A stretch of DNA of 36,085 nt, taken from Odoribacteraceae bacterium (GTDB taxonomy: Bacteria > Bacteroidota > Bacteroidia > Bacteroidales > Marinifilaceae). Under the pieces are notes generated by a model, which was not told where the DNA came from, did no database searches, and saw only the letters and a program-made list of their open reading frames with translations. Of this stretch, positions 28,434 to 36,085 are shown in pieces; positions within the stretch are counted from its first letter, which is position 1; every line of letters begins with the position of its first letter. Both the position numbers and the translations under genes were made by a program. The stretch covers positions 1 to 36,085 of the forward strand of contig JAITJA010000034.1 in assembly GCA_031279175.1 (NCBI GenBank), in the 5' to 3' direction.

Positions 28434-29705
28434 CTACTTAAGGTCGCACCCGATGTCGTGCCTGTAATAGACTCCCTTGAAGTGGATTTTTCCTGCCCCG
28501 TCGTAAGAGCGTTGCAGGGCCTCTTCCAGGGTGTTTCCGCGGGAACTGACGGCGATCACGCGCCCCCCGTTGGTGAGCACGGCGCCGTTGCGGAAGGTTG
28601 TGCCGGCGTGGAACACGAGACACTCCCGCGTCTCTTTCAACCCGCTGATCTTGTGTCCTTTTTCGTAGCTCACCGGGTACCCGCCTGCCGTCAACATCAC
28701 GGCGGCCCGGTATCCGTCATCCAGCGTGCAGTCGTGCTCTCGCAGGGTACCTTTCTCCATTGCCTCGAAGAGCGAGAGGAGGTCGACGTTCAGGCGCGGG
28801 ATCACGACCTCCGTTTCCGGGTCTCCCATGCGGACGTTGTACTCGATCACGAAGGGATCTCCCCCGACGTTCATTAACCCGAGGAAGATAAAGCCCTTGT
28901 AGGGGATGCCATCGGCACGTAGTCCCTCGATCGTGGGGATCACGATGCGCTCTTCTACCTTCCGGTTGAAGGCTGCATCGGCGAACGGCACGGGGGAGAT
29001 CGCTCCCATCCCGCCCGTGTTGAGACCGGTATCACCCTCGCCGACACGCTTGTAATCCTTGGCCGCCCCGAGGATCTTGTAGTCCCGTCCGTCCGTCAGC
29101 ACGAAGACGGACAGCTCGATGCCCCGCAGGAATTCCTCGATCACGACCCGTTCCCCGGCCTTCCCGAACTTTCCCCCGAGCATCAGCCCCAACTCCCGTG
29201 CGGCCTCCGCCGGATCGTCCACGATTAGCACTCCTTTTCCAGCGGCCAGCCCGTCGGCCTTCAGGACGAGTGGCGGGCGTTGCCGTTGCAGGAAGGCGAT
29301 CCCTTCCGCGAGGTTCTCGCGTGTCACTGGCAGGTAGGCGGCGGTTGGGATCCCATGTCGTGTCATGAAATGCTTGGCAAACTCCTTGCTCCCCTCGAGT
29401 GCCGCCCCGGCGCGTCCCGGTCCGACGATCGTGAGAGAAGAATGCTTCCCGCTAGCCTCGAGATAGTCCCGGATGCCCTCCACGAGTGGTTCTTCCGGCC
29501 CGACAACGAGCATATCGATAGCCTCTCGTTCCACGAGGTGTGATACCCCCTCAAAGTCGGTCGGTCGGAGATTCACGTTCGTTGCCACCTCGCTCGTGCC
29601 GGCGTTCCCCGGTGCCACGAATAGCTTTGTCAACCGCTTGCTCCGGCTGATTTTCCACGCCAGCGCGTGTTCGCGGCCCCCGCCGCCAAGTAGTAAGACT
29701 CGCAT
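28434..29705 (-). CDS. purD: Phosphoribosylamine-glycine ligase
   Basis: MRVLLLGGGGREHALAWKI, VGPEEPLVEGI, ADGLAAGKGV, GFIFLGLM, EYNVRMGDPETE. Confidence 0.97.
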   Translation of the reverse strand: MRVLLLGGGGREHALAWKISRSKRLTKLFVAPGNAGTSEVATNVNLRPTDFEGVSHLVEREAIDMLVVGPEEPLVEGIRDYLEASGKHSSLTIVGPGRAGAALEGSKEFAKHFMTRHGIPTAAYLPVTRENLAEGIAFLQRQRPPLVLKADGLAAGKGVLIVDDPAEAARELGLMLGGKFGKAGERVVIEEFLRGIELSVFVLTDGRDYKILGAAKDYKRVGEGDTGLNTGGMGAISPVPFADAAFNRKVEERIVIPTIEGLRADGIPYKGFIFLGLMNVGGDPFVIEYNVRMGDPETEVVIPRLNVDLLSLFEAMEKGTLREHDCTLDDGYRAAVMLTAGGYPVSYEKGHKISGLKETRECLVFHAGTTFRNGAVLTNGGRVIAVSSRGNTLEEALQRSYDGAGKIHFKGVYYRHDIGCDLK

Positions 29706-29726
29706 GATGAATGTATTTGCTTGCGA

Positions 29727-30533
29727 TTATTCCATCAGGTTATCGAAAAACTCGGAGTAGGCATTGATATATTCCTTCTCACCGGGGTTCTCCAGGACAG
29801 GTTTCCCGAGTTTGTTAGCGAATTGTTTCAGCTCGTCCGACACCTCCTTGTGGTGCAGGATGACCGCGTCGGCGTATTGGCAGGCGAGCTTGTTCAGGTT
29901 GATATGACTGGGTTCTTTGGCGACCGCGAGATCCTTGAGGGTGACGCCTTCCGTAACGGCTTTCTTGGCGAATTCGCTATCGAGCGCTCCGTCGAAATGG
30001 TCGTTGTAGGTGGAAAAGACGACTTTCGCTCGCGAGAAAATGGGGTCGTAGTAGTATTCTTTCTTCAGGTATAGTGGTGCCAGTGCCGTGAACCATCCCT
30101 GGCAGTAGATGAGGTCGGGCGACCAGCGTAATTTCCTGACTGTCTCGAAGACGCCGCGGTTAAAGAAGATTAGTCGCTCATCGTTATCCGGGAACAGGTG
30201 TCCCTCCTCGTCGAGTACCACGTGCTTGCGTTGAAAGTAATCGTCGTTGTCGATGAAGTAGACTTGCATCCGGGCGGATTGTATGGAGGCGACTTTAATG
30301 ATCAACGGGTGGTCTGTTTCGTTGATAATCACGTTCATGCCGGATAGACGGATGACTTCGTGCAGTTGGTTGCGCCGCTCGTTGATACACCCGTAACGAG
30401 GCATGAATGTCCTGATTTCTTTCCCCTTGTCCTGTATCCCCTGTGGGAGGTACCTGCCAATGTGCGCCATCTCCGTTTCCGGTAGGTAAGGGACGATCTC
30501 CTGGGATATGAATAGTACTCTTTTTTTTGCCAT
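29727..30533 (-). CDS. Short GT5 (glycogen/starch synthase)-like protein, N-terminal lobe only
   Basis: MAKKRVLFISQEIVPYLPETEMAHIGRYLPQGIQDKGKEIRTFMPRYG...DNDDYF...LIYCQGWFTALAPLYL; start set at 30533, downstream of the putative promoter. Confidence 0.78.
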   Translation of the reverse strand: MAKKRVLFISQEIVPYLPETEMAHIGRYLPQGIQDKGKEIRTFMPRYGCINERRNQLHEVIRLSGMNVIINETDHPLIIKVASIQSARMQVYFIDNDDYFQRKHVVLDEEGHLFPDNDERLIFFNRGVFETVRKLRWSPDLIYCQGWFTALAPLYLKKEYYYDPIFSRAKVVFSTYNDHFDGALDSEFAKKAVTEGVTLKDLAVAKEPSHINLNKLACQYADAVILHHKEVSDELKQFANKLGKPVLENPGEKEYINAYSEFFDNLME

Positions 30534-30560
30534 AACAACTACTTTTTCGGAAAAATCACA

Positions 30561-30568
30561 CAAAGATA
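30561..30568 (-). promoter_or_regulatory. Putative -7 box TATCTTTG for the GT5-like gene/purD run
   Basis: Plus CAAAGATA; matches TAnnTTTG; ~28 nt upstream of the MAKKRV start. Confidence 0.5.
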
Positions 30569-30700
30569 GCGATTTCATCACAGACCCCAAAATATCGCGA
30601 GTATAAAAATGTCCGGGATGCGAATGTGGGGGAGGGACGACGGGAGAAGGTTGATTAAGTGCATCACATGGTCGATGATTTACGGGGGGGACAAACTATT

Positions 30701-30742
30701 GACGGGCGATGATCGACCATCGACAGGCGATGATCGATCATC
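30701..30742. repeat. 21-bp tandem array 3: two units GACGGGCGA-TGATCGACCATC / GACAGGCGA-TGATCGATCATC
   Basis: Units at 30701 and 30722, differing at two positions; second unit contains perfect palindrome GATGATCGATCATC. Confidence 0.85.
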
Positions 30743-30820
30743 CCCAGTGGATGAATGGAAAAGAACTGGCAATAATGATAAAGAGGCAGTTGTGCCAATC
30801 TTTCTCTCTGCCAGGAGGCT

Positions 30821-33800
30821 CTACTTGCCTGGCGATTTGTCCGGGAACGAGGGGATTGGTGGGGGAGTAGCGCGTTCTGTTTTTAGTTTATCGAGGATAA
30901 CCTCGATGGCCTTCTCGAGTTGTGCGTCGTACCCGTGATACTCCTGGTAGGGGTCGTTGGATATATCGATATCCGGTTCCACGCCGTGTCCCTCGATGAT
31001 AAAGCCGGATCCGTCGGTGGCGAATGGCGCGTAAGAGGGCGTGACGATGGATCCGCCATCGACGACGGGGATGCTCCCGCTGTACCCGACGACGCCTCCC
31101 CAGGTGCGTCGCCCGATGATGACGCCCAGGGCGTGGCGACGGAAACGGTAGGGGAAGAGATCGCCGTCGGAGGCGGAGTATTCGTTCACGAGTAGCACCT
31201 TGGGGCCGACAAACGTGCCGACGGGGCTTGTCGTTCCCTCCACCTGGTTGGTGTGCATGGTGTAATAATCGGGCACGCGGGCGAGACGCTCCGTGATCAT
31301 GGGTGAGACATTCCCTCCGCCGTTCCCCCGGTCGTCGATGATGAGGGCCTTTTTGTCGAGTTGCGGGTAGTAGTACTTGACGAACTCGTTGAGGCCGGCG
31401 GCGCTCATGTCCGGGATGTGTATGTAACCGACCTCGCCGTTGGTGGCCTCGTTAACGCGGCGAATATTGTCGCGCACGTGGCGGAAATAGTATAGGTTAG
31501 CCTCGCTGGCGAGTGGGGTGACGAGTACCTCCCGGGCACCGTTCTCCGATGGGACAGTGTTGATACTCAATGCGACGGTTCTCCGGGCCTTTCCAACGAG
31601 TTCGGAGAATAGATTGTCGATGTCGGCGAGATTTTTCCCGTCGATGGCGATGATGTAGTCTCCCTCGCGGGCGTCTACCCCGGGCATGGTGAGGGGCGAG
31701 CGGGTGGTGGATGACCAGTTGTCTCCCTCGATGATCTTTTTCACACGGAAGTAGCCCGATGAGTGTTTCTCGAAAGTAGCGCCGAGAAGGCCGGTGAAGA
31801 TGCGTGGCGGTCGCGGGTAGTTGCCGTTCTGCGAGTAGGCGTGCCCGACGTTCAGCTCGGCGATCATTTCACCGATGAGGTAGGCGAGGTCGATGCGGTG
31901 CTTCACGTGCGGAACGAGATCCCGGTATTTGTCGCGGATAGCTTGCCAGTTGACGCCGTGCATGTTGGGTGCGTAGAAAAAGTCGCGCATCTGTCGCCAG
32001 CTTTCGTCGAAGATTTGTAGCCATTCGGCGGCGTAGTCTACACGGCGACGTAGGCCGTCAAGAGGAACCGCTTTCGTAATGTTGACGTTCGTGACCGGCA
32101 TCTCGACGACCTGGAAGTTGTTTCCCGAGATGGCCAGGCCGCGGGAGTAGCCGTTGCTGAAGAGAAGTTTGCCGTGCGTGTCGCTTTCTTTCCGGTCGTC
32201 GAGGTCGTACACCATCGTGTTTTCCTCGCGATTATAGAAGAGCTTTTTCCCGAGGAGGTGGAGATTGACGTAGTTATCCGCCGCGTTGACGGGTACCTCG
32301 ACCAGACGACGCTGTAGATCCGTGAAGTCGATGTGATTTTTTTTGTTTTCCTTTTTCTTCTCTTGTGCGGGCTTGTCATTTCGCGGTGCGAAGGGGATCT
32401 CCGCGTCCCGGTCGAGCGGCAGGATGTAGATCTTGTTCATTCGGGTGTAGGCATGATTCCATTCCGTGCGGCTATATGTCGGGTTGAAGGTGCGGGCAGA
32501 AGAAAAGAGGAGGTATTTCCCGTCGTCGCTGAAGTTGGGGGAGGAGACGTTGAACCAGCCATCGGTGACGACGTGCTCCTGGCCTCGCTCTAGGTCGCGG
32601 ACGATGATGTTATTTGTCGTTCTCCCGGGGCGGATGTATGTGATAAACTTGCTGTCCGGTGACCAGTTGAAGGAATTGATCGGCCCGATCCCCGATTGCT
32701 CGATGATCTCGTTTTTTCCCGACGCAACGTTGAGGATGTGAAGCGTGTTACGTTTCTCACTCCAGGCGATCTTATGAGAGTCCGGCGACCACTTGTAGCT
32801 GAAGATGTAGCCGGTGAAGTTCTGTAGGAGCGGGCGCTCGTTCCCGGAGGCGACCTCCCGTGCGTAGATGTTAAACTCCCCATCCTTGTCGGAGATATAC
32901 GTGATGTGTTTCCCGTCCGGCGACCAGGCGGGTTCCCTGTCGTTGGCGTCGGAGGAGTTCGTTAGGTTGTAGGTAATTCCCTCGTGCGCCGGCAGTGAGA
33001 AGATGTCCCCTCGTGCGGCAACCAGCACCCGTGTGCCGTCGGGCGACACGGCAGCCCCGGAGATCTCCTCTCGCACGTCCTGCCATTCCATGCGGGCGAT
33101 GGGATGGTCGTTCGCGATGACGAGTGGGATCTTGGCGATGCGGCGTTCGGCGAGATCGTAGTGGTACAGGTCTCCGCCACGCTCGAAGACAACGCGTTTA
33201 TCGCCGATGGCGGGGAACTTGATGTCGTAGTCAACGTAGTTCGTGATGGGGCGTTCTTGCCCGGTCGTGAGGTTGTAAACGTGGAGGTTCATGACATCGC
33301 TCTTGTCCGAGAGGTAGAATATCTCGTCTCCCGCCGGCCCCCACATGGGGATAATCTCTTGGCTATCGCCCGTGGTAATCTTCTCCGAGATTCCCGTCGT
33401 GAGGTCGATCACGCGGATGTCATCGGCCATCCCGCCCGCGTAGCGTTTCCACGTGCGGAACTCCCGGAAGATGTAGTTATAGACTAACCGCTTGCCGTCG
33501 GGCGAGAAGGAGGCGAAGCCACCGTTCTTTAACGGGATCTCGACGGGAAGACCCCCTGCAGCGGAGACCGTGAAGAGTTGCCCCGTGAAATGGTTAAAGG
33601 AGTAGCAGCGAGAGCGGAAGAGGATCTGTTTACTGTCCGGCGTCCACCCGATGACGATATTGTTCGGCCCCATCCTATCCCCCGGGTCGTCCCTGGTAAG
33701 CGTGGCAGTGTAGGTGAGTCGCCGTGGTTCCCCGCCGTCGGAGGGGATGATGTATACCTCCGTGTTCCCGTCGTATTGCCCGGTAAAGGCGATGTACTTA

Positions 33801-34015
33801 CCATCCGGGGAGATTCTGGGGAACATCTCGTAGCCCACGTGCGAGGTGAGCCGCCGGGCTATCCCGCCGGCAATCGTCACCGTGTAGATGTCTCCCCCGT
33901 GCGAGAAAACAACCCTGTCGCCCACCGAGTGGGGGAATCGTGCCACGTGCGCCTCCTGTGCCGGGAGGAGCAGGTGACAGGAACAAATTGCGATCGTAAT
34001 AATAAGGTGTCTCAT
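30821..34015 (-). CDS. Tricorn-like S41-family protease with N-terminal beta-propeller repeats and PDZ
   Basis: 1064 aa; signal peptide; TolB/WD40-like SPDGKYIAFTGQYDGNTEVYIIPSDGGEPRRLTY repeats; S41 core DDRGNGGGNVSPMI, LLVNEYSASDGDLFPYRFR, IGRRTWGGVVGYSGSIPVVDGG. Confidence 0.93.
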   Translation of the reverse strand: MRHLIITIAICSCHLLLPAQEAHVARFPHSVGDRVVFSHGGDIYTVTIAGGIARRLTSHVGYEMFPRISPDGKYIAFTGQYDGNTEVYIIPSDGGEPRRLTYTATLTRDDPGDRMGPNNIVIGWTPDSKQILFRSRCYSFNHFTGQLFTVSAAGGLPVEIPLKNGGFASFSPDGKRLVYNYIFREFRTWKRYAGGMADDIRVIDLTTGISEKITTGDSQEIIPMWGPAGDEIFYLSDKSDVMNLHVYNLTTGQERPITNYVDYDIKFPAIGDKRVVFERGGDLYHYDLAERRIAKIPLVIANDHPIARMEWQDVREEISGAAVSPDGTRVLVAARGDIFSLPAHEGITYNLTNSSDANDREPAWSPDGKHITYISDKDGEFNIYAREVASGNERPLLQNFTGYIFSYKWSPDSHKIAWSEKRNTLHILNVASGKNEIIEQSGIGPINSFNWSPDSKFITYIRPGRTTNNIIVRDLERGQEHVVTDGWFNVSSPNFSDDGKYLLFSSARTFNPTYSRTEWNHAYTRMNKIYILPLDRDAEIPFAPRNDKPAQEKKKENKKNHIDFTDLQRRLVEVPVNAADNYVNLHLLGKKLFYNREENTMVYDLDDRKESDTHGKLLFSNGYSRGLAISGNNFQVVEMPVTNVNITKAVPLDGLRRRVDYAAEWLQIFDESWRQMRDFFYAPNMHGVNWQAIRDKYRDLVPHVKHRIDLAYLIGEMIAELNVGHAYSQNGNYPRPPRIFTGLLGATFEKHSSGYFRVKKIIEGDNWSSTTRSPLTMPGVDAREGDYIIAIDGKNLADIDNLFSELVGKARRTVALSINTVPSENGAREVLVTPLASEANLYYFRHVRDNIRRVNEATNGEVGYIHIPDMSAAGLNEFVKYYYPQLDKKALIIDDRGNGGGNVSPMITERLARVPDYYTMHTNQVEGTTSPVGTFVGPKVLLVNEYSASDGDLFPYRFRRHALGVIIGRRTWGGVVGYSGSIPVVDGGSIVTPSYAPFATDGSGFIIEGHGVEPDIDISNDPYQEYHGYDAQLEKAIEVILDKLKTERATPPPIPSFPDKSPGK

Positions 34016-34626
34016 GTCGTGTATTTATTATAAGGTGTATTATTTCGTGTTGTCCCGTGTTGTCTCTCGAGGAGCACCCGTATGACTGCGGGAAAATGCG
34101 CGTGCTCCAACGCGTGAATCTTGGTTGCCAGGCTCCCCGGGGTCTCCCCCGGCTCCACGTCGCACGAGGTCTGGAAGATGATAGCCCCCTCGTCGTACTG
34201 TTCGTTCACGTGATGAATCGTGATCCCACTTTTCTTGTCTCCTGCCCGGATAACCGCCTCGTGCACCCGCTCCCCGTACATTCCCTTCCCTCCGTGTGCG
34301 GGCAGCAACGCCGGGTGAATGTTGATCACCCGACCGGGATATTCCTCCAGGATAATCGCCGGCATTCGCCACAGGAAGCCAGCCAGCACGATTAGATCGG
34401 CCCCCAACACGCGTAATCTTGCCGACACCCCGTCCGCGGAGGTCAACTCCTCCCGGTCAAAAACGATCCCCGGGACCCCCAGCCGCCTTGCTCGTTCCAG
34501 CGCGAACGCGTCCGGTCGATTGCAGAAAAGAGCAACAACCCGGATCTTCCTGTTCCCCTCGAAGTACTTTATAATGTTTTCAGCATTAGAGCCTGAGCCG
34601 GAAGCGAAAATAACAATCTTCTTCAT
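34012..34626 (-). CDS. purN: Phosphoribosylglycinamide formyltransferase
   Basis: KKIVIFASGSGSNAENII, VIVLAGFLWRMPAIIL-like, GRVINIHPALLPAHGGKGMYGERVHEAVI, GITIHHVNEQYDEGAII. Confidence 0.95.
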   Translation of the reverse strand: MKKIVIFASGSGSNAENIIKYFEGNRKIRVVALFCNRPDAFALERARRLGVPGIVFDREELTSADGVSARLRVLGADLIVLAGFLWRMPAIILEEYPGRVINIHPALLPAHGGKGMYGERVHEAVIRAGDKKSGITIHHVNEQYDEGAIIFQTSCDVEPGETPGSLATKIHALEHAHFPAVIRVLLERQHGTTRNNTPYNKYTT

Positions 34627-34705
34627 AGTACCGATTAAATATCAACGCCATAAAGGTATGAAAACATTATTCGCGTGAAAAATTTTCTATGAAAAATAAA
34701 ATCCA

Positions 34706-34713
34706 TAACTTTG
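34706..34713 (+). promoter_or_regulatory. Putative -7 box TAACTTTG upstream of acpP
   Basis: Matches TAnnTTTG in an AT-rich region ~80 nt upstream of the acpP start. Confidence 0.55.
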
Positions 34714-34794
34714 CCGCCGAACTTTGAGGGTCATGTTACACTCAAAGGAAACGCAGAGAAAAACAAAAAATGTCTAATTCTAAAATTGAAAATT

Positions 34795-35034
34795 ATGTCT
34801 GACATTACAAGCAGAGTGCAAGCAATCATCGTTGATAAACTGGGAGTCGACGAGTCAGAGGTAAAACCCGAAGCAACCTTTACGAACGACCTGGGGGCCG
34901 ACTCTTTGGACACGGTAGAGTTGATCATGGAGCTGGAAAAGGAATTCAACATTACGATTCCGGACGATCAAGCCGAGAAGATCGTGACCGTGGGTGATGC
35001 CGTCGCTTATGTTGAAGCCAACGTTAATAAGTAA
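34795..35034 (+). CDS. acpP: Acyl carrier protein
   Basis: [63 protein letters not shown]; phosphopantetheine site DSL. Confidence 0.97.
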   Translation: MSDITSRVQAIIVDKLGVDESEVKPEATFTNDLGADSLDTVELIMELEKEFNITIPDDQAEKIVTVGDAVAYVEANVNK

Positions 35035-35049
35035 TTTAATATCGAATTC

Positions 35050-36085
35050 ATGAATCTCAAACGAGTAGTAATTACCGGTCTCGGAACCATCAATCCCCTC
35101 GGGAATAACGTGCCGGAGTGTTGGGATAACCTCGTGAAAGGCGTCAGTGGCGCCGGAGCGATTACTCGTTTTGATGTATCCAAGTTTCGTACACGGTTCG
35201 CTTGTGAGATAAAAAATTACGAGCCGACAGTATATTTTGACAAGAAAGAGGCCCGTAAACTGGATCTGTATACCCAATTCGGGTTGATCGCCGCGAAAGA
35301 GGCTATTAAAGATTCAGGAATTGACCTGGAACAAGAGAACAAGAAAAGAATTGGTGTGATCTGGGGCGCCGGCATAGGAGGTCTGGAAACATTCTTCGAG
35401 GAGTGTAAGACATTCGTCCTGGGTGACGGCACTCCCAGATTTAACCCTTTCTTTATTCCGAAGATGATCGCCAATATGGCTGGCGCGCTCGTGTCTATCG
35501 AGTACGGACTGAAAGGCCCGAGTTACACGACGGTCTCCGCGTGTGCCTCGTCGGCCCATGCGCTGGTGGACGCGTTAAACACTATCCGTTTGGGGAAAGC
35601 AGACGTGATCATCGCCGGGGGATCGGAAGCAGCGATTACACACGCGGGAGTGGGAGGGTTTAATTCCATGAAAGCGTTGTCCACGCGAAACGAGGATCCG
35701 GGGAGCGCGTCGCGCCCGTTCGACACGGACCGGGACGGGTTCGTGATCGGGGAAGGAGGTGCATGCTTGATCGTGGAGGAGTACGAACACGCCGTGAAAC
35801 GAGGAGCCACTATCTATGCCGAGTTGGCAGGTGGGGGTATCAATGGTGATGCTTACCACATGACGGCTCCAGATCCGGAAGGAGAAGGGGCCGCCGACGT
35901 GATGAAGTTGGCCCTCGAGGATGCAGGGTTACCTCTCGAAAAGGTGGATTATATTAACGTTCACGGGACCTCCACCGGGCTGGGAGATATTGCCGAGAGT
36001 AAGGCCATCTTAAAGGCCTTTGGTGAACATGCGTATAAACTAAATATCAGTTCTTCCAAATCAATGACCGGACACCTGTTGGGTG
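35050..36085 (+). CDS. fabF: 3-oxoacyl-[acyl-carrier-protein] synthase II, 3'-truncated by window edge
   Basis: MNLKRVVITGLGTINPLGNN, SACASSAHAL active-site Cys, FDTDRDGFVIGEG, NVHGTSTGLGD, SSSKSMTGHLLG; follows acpP. Confidence 0.97.
   Translation, partial: MNLKRVVITGLGTINPLGNNVPECWDNLVKGVSGAGAITRFDVSKFRTRFACEIKNYEPTVYFDKKEARKLDLYTQFGLIAAKEAIKDSGIDLEQENKKRIGVIWGAGIGGLETFFEECKTFVLGDGTPRFNPFFIPKMIANMAGALVSIEYGLKGPSYTTVSACASSAHALVDALNTIRLGKADVIIAGGSEAAITHAGVGGFNSMKALSTRNEDPGSASRPFDTDRDGFVIGEGGACLIVEEYEHAVKRGATIYAELAGGGINGDAYHMTAPDPEGEGAADVMKLALEDAGLPLEKVDYINVHGTSTGLGDIAESKAILKAFGEHAYKLNISSSKSMTGHLLG

Noticed and set aside
30534-30590. N-terminal extension of the GT5-like ORF (MGSVMKSLSLCDFSEK...)
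   Set aside because: Overlaps the putative -7 box; MAKKRVLFISQE at 30533 is the conserved-looking start.
1-36085. Transposon, integrase, phage or toxin-antitoxin genes
   Set aside because: No transposase, integrase, phage structural or TA-like ORFs recognised in the supplied translations.

Overview
This 36 kb window looks like a Bacteroidales/Bacteroidota chromosome segment, judging by SusC/SusD, ECF sigma/FecR and TAnnTTTG promoter motifs. Housekeeping genes sit at both ends: ackA-pta, an AlaX-like editing protein and fabG on the left; a SAM-methyltransferase, tRNA-Cys, folB, purD, a short GT5-like protein, a Tricorn-like S41 protease, purN, acpP and partial fabF on the right. Two accessory blocks lie between them. 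The first is a membrane-anchored SARP/BTAD-like regulator divergent from a compact 7-gene operon: LRR surface lipoprotein, DcuC-type transporter, isoaspartyl dipeptidase IadA, porin, M14 carboxypeptidase, second porin, lipoprotein alpha/beta-hydrolase. This looks like an envelope-spanning aspartyl/isoaspartyl-peptide scavenging system. The second is an ECF sigma/FecR/SusC/SusD locus with a BspA-like lipoprotein and an M60-type (HEHGH) metallopeptidase and no glycoside hydrolase. The most unusual non-coding signal is three separate intergenic tandem arrays with the same 21-bp period. Each unit has a 9-nt GACRGSCGA-like core followed by a 12-nt array-specific segment, and each array contains quasi-palindromes. 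All calls come from reading the sequence and supplied ORFs; no database search was run.
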